Shown here: in pieces, positions 43,313-55,287 of the stretch | Layout: each line of letters opens with the position of its first letter | How positions within the stretch are numbered: position 1 is the first letter of the stretch | Origin: Cryptomeria japonica | Taxonomy: Eukaryota; Streptophyta; Pinopsida; Cupressales; Cupressaceae | Direction: 5' to 3' | NCBI RefSeq assembly: GCF_030272615.1 | Contig: NC_081406.1 | Location: forward strand, 237,003,922 to 237,067,921 | DNA length: 64,000 nt | Position numbers and translations under genes: made by a program | Notes under the pieces: model-generated | Database searches by the model: none | What the model was told of the DNA's origin: nothing | The model's input: only the letters and a program-made list of their open reading frames with translations

Positions 43313-45531
43313 CTAGATGGTGACATTACCTCGGTGCGTGGTTACATTGCAATCATTTTGAAAGTAAGGGGTGGAAGGAGTAGTGCCTTGAATGACTATC
43401 CTAGCAGGATTAGGTCTACTTTGGGAAGGGGGAGGATTAACTCCTTGGATAGTTATGGCATTAACATGATTGTTTGTGGGCTCAATGCGACCTACTAAAG
43501 AGTCAAAGCCGGTTTTGTGATTAGTGTAGTCATAGTTCACTGTGTTAGATGATGAACGTTTTCCCTTATCATGTTTCGGGAAGGGTTCCTGGTACATTTT
43601 GAGTTTGTCATTGTTATTACCAGGTTTTGCATTTGCTATTTCAATTTCACCCCTATCAATGAGATCTTGTATGTAGATTTTAAGCTTCATGCATTTTTGT
43701 GTATCATGTCCCTTGATACGATGATACTCACAATATTAATTCTCATTATACCACCTAGGTTTGGGTTGGTTGGGATCAAACGGGCGAGTGATCAGGAAAA
43801 CCACTATGCCTGCTTGAACAAGCTTTTGGAAAACCACTTCAATAGGCTCAGCAAGAGGAGTGAAGTCTCTTGGAGTCATGTTATTGGATCAGGGTGGTCG
43901 CCCCTAGATTGAGACATTGTTGTGAGGCTTTTGGGATTGATTTTGATTATTTTGATTGTTGAATTGATGAATTGTGGTGGTGGGTCTTAGAGGAGCGACC
44001 AGGGTCTAGACCCGTTTTGCATCAATTACATCGTCATTGACCATGTTCTTGTTCTTGGACTAGAATTTTGGTTTATCATTATGATAAGAGGAAGAATTTT
44101 GAGTTGATATTTGGTAGTGTTTCAAGGTTCCTTCCTATAACAAGACACGTTCGAGGGCTAGGCCCTTATCAGTCAATTTTTAAAAAGATTTAATACATTG
44201 AGATGTCAAATGTCTTGAAAGTTCGGGCACCAAGTTCTTTTGAAATAATTAAATTTGGTGTTGTTTTGGCATGTCCCATTGGAACTTCTTGATGAGGTAT
44301 CACCATCTTTGCAATAAGTTCACGAAAGTCTCTCTGGGCCTTTGCTTTGTGTTACACAGGGCCATCATGGAAACATCATTAGCCATGTTGTAGGCATAGT
44401 GAGCCACAAACTTCTCTGCCAAGTCTGGGAAGGAGATAATGGAACCTTGTGGTAAGGATGGGAACCATGTGAGGGCATCTCCCATGAGACTCTTAGGGAA
44501 GAGTCTTCGAAGGTATAGGTCACTATAGGAGACCTTTTGGCATAGGATGTGAAATTCTCAGACATGGTCGCGGGGGTCCCCTTTGCCCCATACTTGGTGA
44601 ATTTAGGGATCTCAAACCCTGGGGGGTAGGGTGCAACTAATATAGACGAGTCATAAGGACAAGGACAAAATTCCTCAAATGAGTAAGGTTTCCTTTTGTT
44701 AGTCCCTTCTTTCATGTCCTTGATGATGTTTTTCATGTCCTGAATTTCTTTAATAAGGTCTTGTTATGGATTTTGGAAATGATGGATTGTGTTCGCCCCT
44801 AGAATCAGATGAGTCATGGAAGGTACACCACCATTAATGTATTGATATGATGAAGAAGCGAGGATGTGAGATGTGATGACCGATGCCGTAGGGACTTGAG
44901 TGACAATGGGTTGAGACCCACAAATTGTTGTGACACGATTAAGTACGGCCCTAATGAGGTTAGCGACATTATTGACAGGAATGGAGGTTTGTGGAATAGA
45001 GATATATGGTTGCATAGAAGAAGATGGTATAGAGGCATGTTGGAGAATAGATGAGATCGGATTTGATAGTGGTATAGATGATAAGGAGGAAGAAGGTGGA
45101 ATGGAGACCATGAGGGGAGGTGCCACGGGTGTTATTGATTGAGTTTGAATGATTGGTGGGGCCGCAATTGATTGAGTTTGAATAACGGGTGCAACATTCT
45201 ATGTGGGAGCGAGTTCTCCTTGTGGTTATTGACCAAGGGTGGATTTACCAAAATCAGGTGGGAGTTGAGATCCATTTTCAAGGAGGGTCTTTAGAAGCAT
45301 AGTAGGATTGTGTTGGATAAATTTCTCAATCATCTCTTGATTATAAGAGTCTGCTAGGAAATTTTGCACTTCTAGAGAGAGTTCATCTTGGTCAACCATA
45401 TTAGGATTTTGCATTTGATTTTGAGTGCTAGGTTGCACACTTTGTGTAGGATCTTCATATAGGAAACTAATGTCCGGAATACCATATTGTTGTTCGGCGA
45501 TCTTTTTCTTTTGAGATTGAGTTGTGACCAT
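43313..45531 (-). pseudogene. Gag of element J
   Basis: The N-terminus at 45531 (MVTTQSQKKKIAEQQYG) is followed by acidic and Pro/Ser-rich stretches. Near 44690 is YPPGFEIPKFTKYGAKGTP and, after a frameshift around 44490, GDALTWFPSLPQGSI and FPDLAEKFVAHYAYN, the core of Tat-type gag. A zinc-knuckle-like CEYHRIKGHDTQKC (about 43725-43690) is followed by LKIYIQDLIDRGEIEI, also typical. At least three frame changes and several stops are present. Confidence 0.82.
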
Positions 45532-46700
45532 ACAAGAATAACCTTAGAAAAGATTGAAGGAGGAAATTTTTGATGAGAGGACTAAGCAAGGCTCTTGGAT
45601 TTTTGGATTTGAATTTGATGAAAATGGATTTTGTTGATTGATAGGGTCCTTGGATTAGGACCCGAATTTGATTAGGATTGACACCTCCTTGGATGAGGAT
45701 CTTGGGTGGGAGATGAAATCACAAGCAAAGTAATGACCAAGTTGGGTAGAATTTAGACCTTGGAATGATGATTAAAAGCCTTTCTTCCACTAAGGGTTGA
45801 CTAATGACCCTAAGCAAAGCAAAAACGTAAGTTAAGAGTCTTGATTTGACTCAAAGGATAAGGCAAAGGTACTTGGAGATGATTCTTCTTCAAGCATGAA
45901 AGCCAAGTGATTAAGGATGAGGTATAAATGAAACTTCACAAGGCATGCAACCTTAATGTGAGGTTAAATTGGATTAAAGGATGATTTGATTTGGATTTTG
46001 AGAATTGATTTGATAATTGAAGATGATTGATTTTTTGATTTATTGATGTGCTAATTCCTTAGGAAAAGATTGGGTATGATTGATTGAAGAGGGATAATAG
46101 TGATGATTAGAAGAAATTTGGTGACTAGGCTATCCTTGGCATGAACATGACTCAATAGATGATTGGTTCGGATGGCAAGCTGTATGAAGGGACATGACCA
46201 CCCTAATTTTGATGATAGTTGGTTTTGAAAGACAAACCTGAACCTTGATGGAGGGTACGGACTCTTAATTCATCACTAGCATCAAACTCATTGCTATGGC
46301 CATGGACGTATTCATGGTAATGGTGCAAGAATGTCCTATGTTTAAGATAGAGTTTGTGATTTGTATACCAAAATTTTTGACGTCTAATGAGTTGTGTGTG
46401 TGTGAGCTTCATCTTCTTGATAGGTTGGTGGATTGACTTATTAGGATGCTTATACAACTTAGGTTTATGAAACATGAAACGGATGAAGTTTTGACGTAAT
46501 TAGGACTTTGTGTGGATAGTGACTAGGATGTGACTTGGATGATTGTTCGCTTTTAGAAAAATATTTTTACAAAGTGTTTGAGGATAATGATGTGTTTTTA
46601 GTCTACTCATGGCAAGCAAGTATCAAGCAAAGAAAACACAATGATCAAATGAATTTTAGCTCAAAGACACTCATGCTCATGTACAACATTCTTAAGGCTA
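45532..46700 (-). other. J leader next to gag, no gene
   Basis: AT- and GA-rich non-coding sequence with many GATTGATTTG-like phrases. The minus-strand frame at 46203-46475 has no recognisable domain. Confidence 0.5.
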
Positions 46701-47400
46701 GCAAGGACAATAGTCATTGGATCCCAATCGGTTTTCCAGCTACGCTTACCCAGAGTGGACACTTAGATGCTTGACCCTACTGGCTCCCATCCATGACACT
46801 CACTTCTCTAGGGCATCCAAGCATCAATTCCCATGAAAAATCCTCATAGTGAACTTTGTGTCTCTACTAAGGGTCGTAAAAATATGGGCAGCTTCGAAGG
46901 TCTGGCCTCTTGCACCAATGACTAGAAGGTTTTTGGCCACTATGCACAAGGTGTTTAATATGTCTTCCCATTAGGAGCTACCCTTCACAATTGCACAAGT
47001 GTAATTGAGGCATATAGCCCAACGAAGCACCAAGAACTTAGTAGTCACAGAAGCATGATTGAGATCTCTAGGATCCTACTAAGCACCCAATGTGAGAGTG
47101 AACTCTAATATAGCCCCAACCATTAACCCTTTCATCATCAATGGCCTATTTATCATAGTGATTTGGGAACCCCAGGTCCGGGTGTACTCACTTGGGTTGT
47201 TCCCCTTTACCTTCTCAAAGAGCAAGTTGGGAGGGCATGCCCGCTAAAGGTAAGCATGCAACAAACATGAAAAACTTGGAGGGTCTGGATTTTTGATCGT
47301 CTAGCTAGACAAGAGCATAAGCTCCTACCTTTACGCTTTTCACAAAACACAAAAGACAATGGTTCATTTATCCTTTAATTAGATCTAGGTGCCTAGTTAA
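46701..47400 (-). other. Conserved leader block of element J
   Basis: Counterpart of 21600-22260 in G, in the same order relative to the element. Matching phrases lie at 47233-47250 and 47190-47209. A TATGCTCT / GAYCAAAAAKCCA phrase near 47280-47320 matches 21613-21645 of G. No frame is supported. Confidence 0.6.
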
Positions 47401-47540
47401 GAAAAGACAAAATATTTGGTTGGAACTCTTAGGCAACCTACAAAACAATTTGGATTAGTAGTTTTTGTGTTTCTTAGGTCTTGGACAATCGAAGAAATTG
47501 CAACACTCAAAAAAAAAGAAAAATCAGTAGTCATTGGCCT

Positions 47541-48070
47541 ACAGAAATAGCGCACATGCTAAAATGCAGTCAGTCGCGTTGAAGCGCCCGCGCAGGCGCC
47601 AAAATGCCTGTGTATGTGCTGCAGTTGGCAGAAACCAAAAAAAAAAATTAAAACAAACAGAATTCGTGATTTTATACCTGTCTGTCGCACTGTTCTGGAT
47701 CGGTCGCGCTGAAGCACCTGTGCACTCACTGAAGCACGCTCACTCGTGTCGAAACGCTTGCACTCACATTGAAAGACTGAAAACAGGGAGAAGCTTAGCG
47801 GTTAAATTTTAAAAACAAAAATTTGCAGAGGGCGGGAGTTTTTTGAAAACGGTCATGTTGCTTTAGTTTCCCTTGCACTGACATGCCTGCGCATGCGTCG
47901 AAAAGATAAACAGAGTTAGTAAATTTTAAAAAAATGAAAGGGGGAAATTTCTTTTTGAATTTTTAAGTTTGGTCACGCTGGTGCGCCTGCACTCACGTTG
48001 ATGCGCCTGTGCATGTGCCAAAGAGGTTTGTCTGTCAAGATGTTCCCAAATCACTCGCGCTGCTCCAATA
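47541..48070 (-). repeat. Degenerate 20-bp GCGC array in blocks
   Basis: On the plus strand the unit resembles GAAGCGCCTGCGCACTCGCT. Units start at 47561, 47581, 47601; 47711, 47731, 47751, 47771; 47881; 47981, 48001, each 20 bp apart within a block. Blocks are separated by AT-rich spacers that resemble one another (ACAGAG, AAATTTTAAAAA, GGTCACGCTG phrases). Position between LTR and leader equals that of the 21-bp array in G. Confidence 0.7.
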
Positions 48071-48118
48071 CCTGTGACTTGCAAACTCACAAAAACTCAA
48101 AAAAATGTTAGTTTTAGG

Positions 48119-48146
48119 GACGTGGGTCCCACCTGGCATGCTAGAA
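48119..48146 (-). promoter_or_regulatory. Possible decayed primer-binding site of J
   Basis: The minus strand has CATGCCAGGTGGGACCCACG, loosely like the G site TGGCGCCCACCGTGGGGC. It is only a weak match, proposed because it sits where the LTR should end. Confidence 0.25.
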
Positions 48147-48667
48147 TGAAGATGGTGAAAAGAAGCAAGGTGAATTCAGAAGGTTAGTATACAAACAAAA
48201 TACTAAAACATATTAAAACATGAAACATGAATCAAATCACATAAAAACATGAAGACAATGCTTATACCTTGCAAACCTTTACCTTCTCCCTTGGATGGAG
48301 CTTGGATGAAGTTGAAGTGCGCCCCAACGTGATGTTGATTTGTTCCTAGATTCCTTGATTTGGTTGGCTCTCCAACATTGTGCACAAATGGATGTGATGG
48401 ATTTAAATGATGAAATGGATAATATGGCTAAGTATGGATGAGAAGTAGCTTTGGCATGATAAGGTTGCAAAGATGGTTTCTTATGCACAAACTAGTAGCA
48501 TGAACTTGCTAAAATTGGAGATCAAATATGAGGGGATGGAGTCCTCAATTTATAGGGAGAGAGGAGGAGAAATGAAGGGCTAGGATTGACCCAAGATTGA
48601 GGGTCAGGATTCCTTGAGAGCCCACACAAGACCCAAGAGGAGGTGTGGAGACCAAGAGATATGCCTT
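48147..48667 (-). repeat. 5' LTR of element J, inner part
   Basis: Non-coding stretch left of B. Its boundary on the PBS side is uncertain. It contains CTATAAATTGAG on the minus strand at about 48549-48560, a TATA box comparable to that of the G LTR. It ends with the B target site GCCTT (48663-48667). Together with 56530-57258 it gives about 1.25 kb. Confidence 0.5.
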
Positions 48668-49907
48668 TGTAAAGCGGAAAAATCGAACCCTAGTTGTTCT
48701 CCCCTCCCCAACTCCAAGGAGAGAGAAGGGAGAGTCACCAGGGTTGATGGTTTTCACTTGGGAGAGACTTTACATTCAAAAGAGGGGCTGAAACCCACAA
48801 GATCCAATCCCACGCAATGCAAGATTGGATTCTATATGAATTTCAAGGGTTGCGACATCAAGGATACCCTCTTTTATAAAGAATGTAGATAGAAAGATTG
48901 AACTAGAAATGCATGTAAAGTAGGAAAGATTCGCTTATAAACAGAGATAGGGATATGGGATGAAGCTGCGGACCTAGAATTAGCAGTAAAATGTCGAGAC
49001 GGTGTTGTTCTGTAAATTTGAGCGAAAGTTGACAGGACGATGGCGCCCGGCGTGCACACGGTCCTCCGAAAAATCCGCGAAACGAAGGGGGATCTGTTCG
49101 TCTCTGCACAAGGATTCCAGATCTTCAATTATAGCCGCGTACCTGCAACCTACACACAGAAAAGAGAGGATGATTGGGGGGTTAGGGATGAGGGGTTTGC
49201 CTTTAGGTCAAACCCCGATTTTGGAATTAACCAAGAAATGAGAATGCTATAAATGTAAATGTTTGTAATGTAAACAAGTACTGATACCTTGTTGTAAGAA
49301 TGTTTGTATTCTTACATGCGAAGGTGTAATGTATGTGATCTCCTCTTCAATGGTTGAATCCTTGTCTTGAATGCAACACTTAGCCTTGAATGGAGACTTA
49401 GAATGCTCAATTGCTTGAAGGAATGCTTGAATGCTCGAATGCTTGAATGTTTGAATATCGCTTTCTCCTCTTGCTCACATATATTTTTCCCTCTTTTTTT
49501 TGGAAGAGGAAATGTAGTTTATATACTTGTCAATTAGGGTTGATAGACTGATTTTCCCGACCTTAGGCCGACCAAGAAACATTATTTCCCGAATTGCAAA
49601 CTTAAAGACCCGATGCCCAAAAGAGACCGGGCCCAAAATAGGGCCAGGGACCAGGGCGCTGGGTGCCATGGTCCTGGGGGACCAGGGCGCTAGGCACCAC
49701 GGTCTTGAAGGACCAAGGTGTTGGGCGCCATGGTCCCACCTCCCGGGACAGCAGGGTGCAAGGAGGGATCAGGCCAAGGTGCAGAAAATGCAGTTTTTGA
49801 TGTTATAAACAGGTTTCGGGGTCTCCATTCAGGTTCAACGTTGCGCCGCCATCGTGAAGACCCAAATGCAGTCGAAATTGCAAGTGTCACAATTTTAGGA
49901 CGCTACA
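48668..49907 (-). repeat. 3' LTR of element B (1240 bp)
   Basis: Left edge TGTAAAGCGG, right edge GGACGCTACA. It has three units of the GC-rich minisatellite (about 49640-49740) where the partner LTR has two, and it lacks the short TATGTTGTATG insertion seen in the partner near 55957-55980. Confidence 0.93.
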
Positions 49908-50649
49908 TTTAGCCCCCACTTTAGCGGAAGTATAAGCGTACGCTCATACTTCCGGTAAAGTACAAGGAAACAACATTGAAAAACTTTCACCACATCAAGG
50001 AGGCAAGATACACCAAGCCCCCAGTGGACTAAGGATCTTACGACTTCGATTGACAAAGTAAAAGGGAAGATCATGAGGGAGAACCATGACTGTCAGTAGT
50101 AAGGTTCCCTCACTATGAGTCATGCAAGAAAGATATCAAAAAATTTCAAGGCAAAGCTAAGTTCGCCAAGAAATTTTCAAGTATCTTGAAAAGATATGGA
50201 CGGGATGTATGCCCCCCTACGTTAAAGCGATCGCACACGCCTCACCGGGGGTGATTGCTTTAAGGTAGTGATACATATAAGAAATGAGAAAGGAGCACGT
50301 TATCACAAGGATTTAGCCCCCAAGTGTGAGATAAGCCCAAGGGTAATAGACACAAAACACAAAGCACAAGGTGACTTCGCTTTCCTCGGGGTCAGTATGC
50401 TGTATGATAATTCATGTATATCATATGTATGTATGCATAATTGTTCTTCATTCCCCAATCAAGGAAGGTCACCTAGAAGAAGGGAACACATGTGTCTTTT
50501 GAGTCAACATGAGAGAGACCAAAAGAGATCTCAATGCTTTGCATCGTCCTCAAGTAGACAACACTAAGGACAACAAATAGAAGAATGAGAATAACACATA
50601 GAAGAAGTAACAAAAGAGATCAAGAGAGGAGGAGAGAATCTGCTATGCT
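49908..50649 (-). other. 3' untranslated region of element B
   Basis: Begins with the purine tract (TTTAGCCCCCACTTTAGC on the plus strand) next to the LTR. Collinear with 336-1080 of A. It has no conserved coding frame. Confidence 0.7.
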
Positions 50650-51121
50650 AATGAAACTAGTCTAGCACGTCATCTACCCCCCGATCTTGCTGATCAATAC
50701 TTTGGGAAGGTAGGAAACATGCTAGAGGAGGAACATCCAACACAGCAGATGGAGCTATCACAAGATCCAAACAAGGGCTATGTTCATATCCCAAGCCACG
50801 GTGTTCTTGTCTAGGAGCTAGGATAAGTGCTTTAGAAAATTTGTTAGATAGATGGTTATCAACATCAACATATTCATATTCACTATCAGAATGAACAGGA
50901 GTAACATTTTCATCATGAATAACATTTTCATCTATATCATCATCAAGATTTATAAAAATAGGATCTTTAACTCACACATGATCAAGACCATCATGCATCT
51001 TATGTTTAGGAGATTTCGGCTCAATCGTCGGCTGAGGAGAAAATGGAATAATATTGGCTGAAGGTGTTTTTGGGGATTGCAAAGTTTGAGAAGCAGCTGC
51101 CTGAGCTCTAAGATGACGCTT
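50650..51121 (-). pseudogene. Acidic C-terminal tail of element B
   Basis: Matches the A frame at 3-335: a VKDPIFINLDDDIDEN start, SDSEYEYVDVDNHLSN and a final RGVDDVLD before the stop. A TGA precedes VKDP here, where A has an Arg codon (CGA). Upstream it joins RHLRAQAAASQTLQSPKT, after the stop of the protease-like frame. Function is unknown; it is unusually acidic for a nucleic-acid-binding polyprotein. Confidence 0.6.
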
Positions 51122-52717
51122 TCATCGGCGTTCACGTGCAGAACGATTCCATCTAGTCTTAGTAGGAAGTTGCGAAGATTGAGGAGGAGGAATGTTCTCA
51201 TCCTTATCACTTGGGTGTTTAGGTTGTGGTCTCTTAGGTTGAACAATAGGAGAAGAGGAAGGTCTCTTCTCTCCATAAGAGGAAGGAGGAGGAACTGCTC
51301 CATATAAGGGAGGAATATTTGGTTTAGGAAGGAGACCAAGTCCATCATGACGAGGAGGTATAGGTCTACTTTTAGGAAGTTTATTAGATACAGGCATAGT
51401 CACATTCATAGGAATGGGTTGGGGATCTTCTTGAGGAAAGACATTAGTTTTATCTTTCAAAGGAAGAACTTCCTTCTCAAGAATGATAGGAATATCAAGT
51501 TTGGGTGTTCTAGGTTCACTTAGAGATAGGATCATATCTTTTTTCCACTTTTGATAAGATTTGAAAAGATGATCACTTCGCGGTGGAAGAGATTGGAATT
51601 GTTTAGGCCAAAAGTAATCAATAGGAACGCTAGAAGTTCTTTCAGCTGGTTTAAAGAGACTATGATTGACAGTAACAACTTCACCATTATGGGGAAATTT
51701 CAAACACTTGTGAATAGGAGAAGTAATAGCTTTCATGGAAGATAGCCAAGGATAGCCTAGCTTCACACGAAATTGTTCGGATGATGGAATAATAGCAAAG
51801 TCCACATCAAGGGATTTGTTATGGACCTCAACAGGTAATGTAATAGAACCAATTGCAGGAGAAGAAAATGCATCAAATAGTTTCACAACCACATTTGTTT
51901 CATCATAGATCACTTGATTCAATTGCAAAGTAAAAAGAAATTCTTCAGTAATGATATTAACCATACAAGAAGGATCAATAAGCACTCCACGACAAGGTGT
52001 ATTCTTGACTTTTGCAACTATATATAAAGGACCATCAGGTGCCCTGATAGTTTCACTAGAATCAAAGGTGATGGAAGGTTCTTTAGGGATTTTCTGCTGC
52101 TCTACAAAGTTAATCACATTCGGAGTCATAGACACAAGATCATTAGGTGAGACAGAGGAATCATTAGTATCAATCGCATTAGAGGTATGAGAAGGTAATG
52201 GATCAGTAAAAATATGAAGATTTTGGTTGGGAGGAGCTACAGATGTGTTGCCTTTATCATTCACTCCAGAAACAGAGATAATATTATTATCAATCAAATC
52301 TTGAATTTTACCCTTTAAAGCAAAACATTTTTCAGTATCATGCCCAGGATGATGATGAAATTGACAAAAAGATTTGTTATCAAAATAGGGTGAATTAATC
52401 TTTGCAGGATCTATTTGCCTTATAGGAGGAAGAGTAAGCACATTTTGTTCCAATAACTTATTCATAATACTATGCAATGATTCATTCAAAGGAGTAAACT
52501 TTCTTTCTTTCTTGAAAAATTTAGAAATAGGAGGCACACCTGATGCCACATTCACATTGTTGTTGATGATGTTTTCATTGAATTTAATTGACTCTTTGTT
52601 CGGTTTAAACTTCCCAAATGGTTGTTGACTACTATCACCCTTATCACTCGGAGCCATAGGATTTGCTTGTTCCATTTGACTCACAGTCAGTTGATAATTG
52701 TGAAGAGTTGCGCACAA
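51122..52717 (-). pseudogene. Gag C-terminus and protease-like region of element B
   Basis: In the same frame as gag after one TAG. A zinc knuckle CQFHHHPGHDTEKC (about 52360-52320) is followed by LKGKIQDLIDNNII, as in Tat/Athila-type gag. The protease-like part has RGVLIDPSCMVNIITEEF (about 52000-51945), where DGGS would be expected, so catalysis is doubtful. It keeps the downstream KLGYPWLSSMKAITSPIHK. A Pro-rich tail with HDGLGLLPKPNIPPLYG ends the 531-codon frame, the longest in the window. Confidence 0.8.
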
Positions 52718-54010
52718 CTATTGGAAAGAAGTAAACTCAGAAAACAGAAGTTTTTCTCTAATATCTTTTTGTAAATTAGAAATAAAGATTCTTTGAATCT
52801 CATTGTCAGGTACTGGAAAACAAATCTGAGCATACAAATGCTTATATCTACCAATGAAATCAGTCACTTTTTCTTTAACACCTTGTTTACAATGCATTAA
52901 ATCAATCAAAGTAACTTTAGGACTTATATTGTTTTGAAATTGTTGAATAAAAGCATTTGCAAGTTGTTCGAAAGAAGTAATAGAATAAGAAGGCAACGAG
53001 CAATACCATTGTAGGGCTTTATCTCTTAATGTTCTAGTAAACAGTTTTGCAAGCAACCTTTGGTCATAAGCAAAATCAGTACATATTGTTTGAAAGGTCT
53101 TAACATGTGTTAGAGGATCACCCTTACCATTATAAAGCTCCAAATGCAGAATTTCAACATGTTTAGGGGGAATAGCTCGAACAATGTCAAGAGAAAGTGG
53201 GCTCGCAACATCAAATGTGGGCACACTAAACTTGGACTGATTCATAGAGGCAATTTGTTGCTGTAAAGAAGAGACAGTTTGTGCAAGATTGTTAATGGTC
53301 GCTTCAGTCGAAGAGTTCATATTAGACGTGTTAGATTGTGATGGAGGTGTTATGTTATTGAAAGAAGGTAGAGAGTAAGGTGGTGGGACACTATGATAGT
53401 TAGTCATAGGAGATGATTGGAAAGGAGGAACACTACAAGGAGGAATGGAATGGTTAAATGAATTGCCCCCTTGCTTCATGTTTATTTGTGGAGATATAAT
53501 AGGAACACTTATTGAAGGAATGAATGAAGAAGTCGGATTGAATGAAGGAAGAGGGTTGATTGAAGAAGAGGGATTGCCCCCATGACTGGTGATCATAGGA
53601 GAAATGTCTTGTATTGAAGTAGTCATTATGTTCAATGTAAAAGTAGGTATACTAGCAATAGGAGTTGTCAAAGGAATAGAATGATTAACTTGAGTAGGAG
53701 GTTGTGTATAACCTAAAGTTTCAGCACAACTCTTCATAGGCATCACATTTGAATCCACAATGTGTGCAATACCACACAAAATATCAATTCCATTCTTATC
53801 ACTTTGAACCATACGTTTTAGACCCTCAATTAATGAAAGAGCTTCACTATCAGGGTATTCTTGAGACATCCATTGTCGAAAATCATCAAATTGGTTATCC
53901 AATTTTGAAAGTTGTTCTACAGAAACCTCATGGAGAGATTCTTCATCATTAAGAGGATTAAAGGAATTACCCATGTCCTCGTAAAAAAGGCCATTCAAAT
54001 TAGGTTCCAT
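52718..54010 (-). pseudogene. Gag of element B
   Basis: 430 codons from MEPNLNGLFYEDMGNSFNP. The first 280 residues are Ser/Pro/Asn-rich and probably disordered, with a short NNLAQTVSSLQQQIASMNQS coiled coil. The gag core follows: LELYNGKGDPLTHVKTFQ, KALQWYCSLPSYSITSFEQ, NAFIQQFQNNI and VTDFIGRYKHLYAQI. The TAG at 52718 falls between SFQ and LCATLHNYQL, where Gln would fit. It could be a nonsense mutation or a readthrough stop. Without that stop gag and the protease-like part form one frame of about 960 codons. Confidence 0.82.
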
Positions 54011-55265
54011 CTCCTCAGTAATTAAACCTTGGAAAGACTTAATTCTAAGGCTTCATCTAACAAGAATAGTGTAAGTAGGGCTTATTGTTGTAAAACTCAT
54101 GCACTAAAGAGAGAGAGAAGATTTTGAATTTTAGAGGTAGCAAATTTCAATAAAACCAGCCAATCTCCTAGATTTAAGCTGTTAAATGCAATCAGGACAA
54201 TCTCCCGAAATTTCAGAAAAAATGTCTGGGACCGTGGCGAACGGAGTGCACACGGTCCTCGCAACTTTTTTCGAAATTTTCAGGGATGAAAGTTATGATG
54301 ATTTTAAAGCTAATCTGAAAAAATTGAGTGATTTTAAGATCTATAGATAGGCCAAATTAAAGTTGCAATCTCAAAATTGAACCCTACCAAGATTGTTGAA
54401 AAAATGCAAAATTTGAATTTTGAAAAAAAGAGGGAAACTGAAATTTTGAATTTTATGATTTTAGAAGGAATACTGAAAGCAATGCAAGTTTTGAAAATTA
54501 AAAGTTGACTCGATTTCATGCAAAATTCGAATTTGAAAGTGGAAATCAAAGTTGTTGCAATTAAACACCTAATTTCAAAAGTCACAAATTGTAAAAATTT
54601 GAATAAAGCACTGAAATTTCGAATGAATGCCAACACACTTTTCAAATTTAGGACAGTAAGAAACACAATTTTGATATGAATTTTAATTTCAACAATTTTT
54701 GAATGATTAGAAGCCTCAATCCAAACAATCACTAGACCAACTTTGACTTTAATTTTGAAAGTGTTAAAATTGATAAAATCAGCCAAAATTCTGGATTTTA
54801 GCAGAAAAATACAGTAAGATCTAGCTCCCGAAATTTCGGAAAAAATGTCGGGGACAAGGGCGCTCGGGGTGCACACGGTCCTCGCAACTTTTTTCCAAAT
54901 TTTCAGGGATGAGAGATATTGTGATTTTGTTGCGGAATCCAAAGTTACAGCCAATTTGGAGGTGTTTTGATTAGTGAAATTATCAGTCAAAGGTTGAATC
55001 AAGAAGGTCTTAAAAATTAGGGTTTTGACATTTAACCACTTAATTTTCAGAATTAAAGCACAAATATATGAATTGACAATTTGCAATAGAAGGGTAGATC
55101 TGAAACAAGCATTAACAATTAAGCATTTCACAAGTTTAATTACTTAAAAGAAAATTTTAGGGTTTTTATGCAATCAACCTCTAAAATTTGCAAAAGATCA
55201 AACATGGAAATATAATTAGGAAAGCAAAATTTTCAGATCTAACCATGAATAATCAGAATGAGGAT
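54011..55265 (-). other. 5' leader of element B
   Basis: AT-rich, no coding frame (the one at 54334-55131 is low-complexity Phe/Lys). Two GC-rich islands, about 54227-54292 and 54846-54915, are copies of each other and share GTGCACACGGTCCTCGCAAC, related to GTGCACACGGTCCTCCGAAA in the LTRs. Confidence 0.6.
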
Positions 55266-55284
55266 GTTCACGCCGGGTTCACCA
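55266..55284 (-). promoter_or_regulatory. Primer-binding site of element B
   Basis: The minus strand reads TGGTGAACCCGGCGTGAAC, 3 bp from the LTR at 55288. It starts with the required TGG. The tRNA is not identified. Confidence 0.75.
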
Positions 55285-55287
55285 AAA

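Noticed and set aside
52718-52720. Programmed readthrough stop between gag and protease in B
   Set aside because: Possible, but C and F also have single TAG codons inside gag and many other stops here look like CAG-to-TAG decay, so a mutation is simpler.
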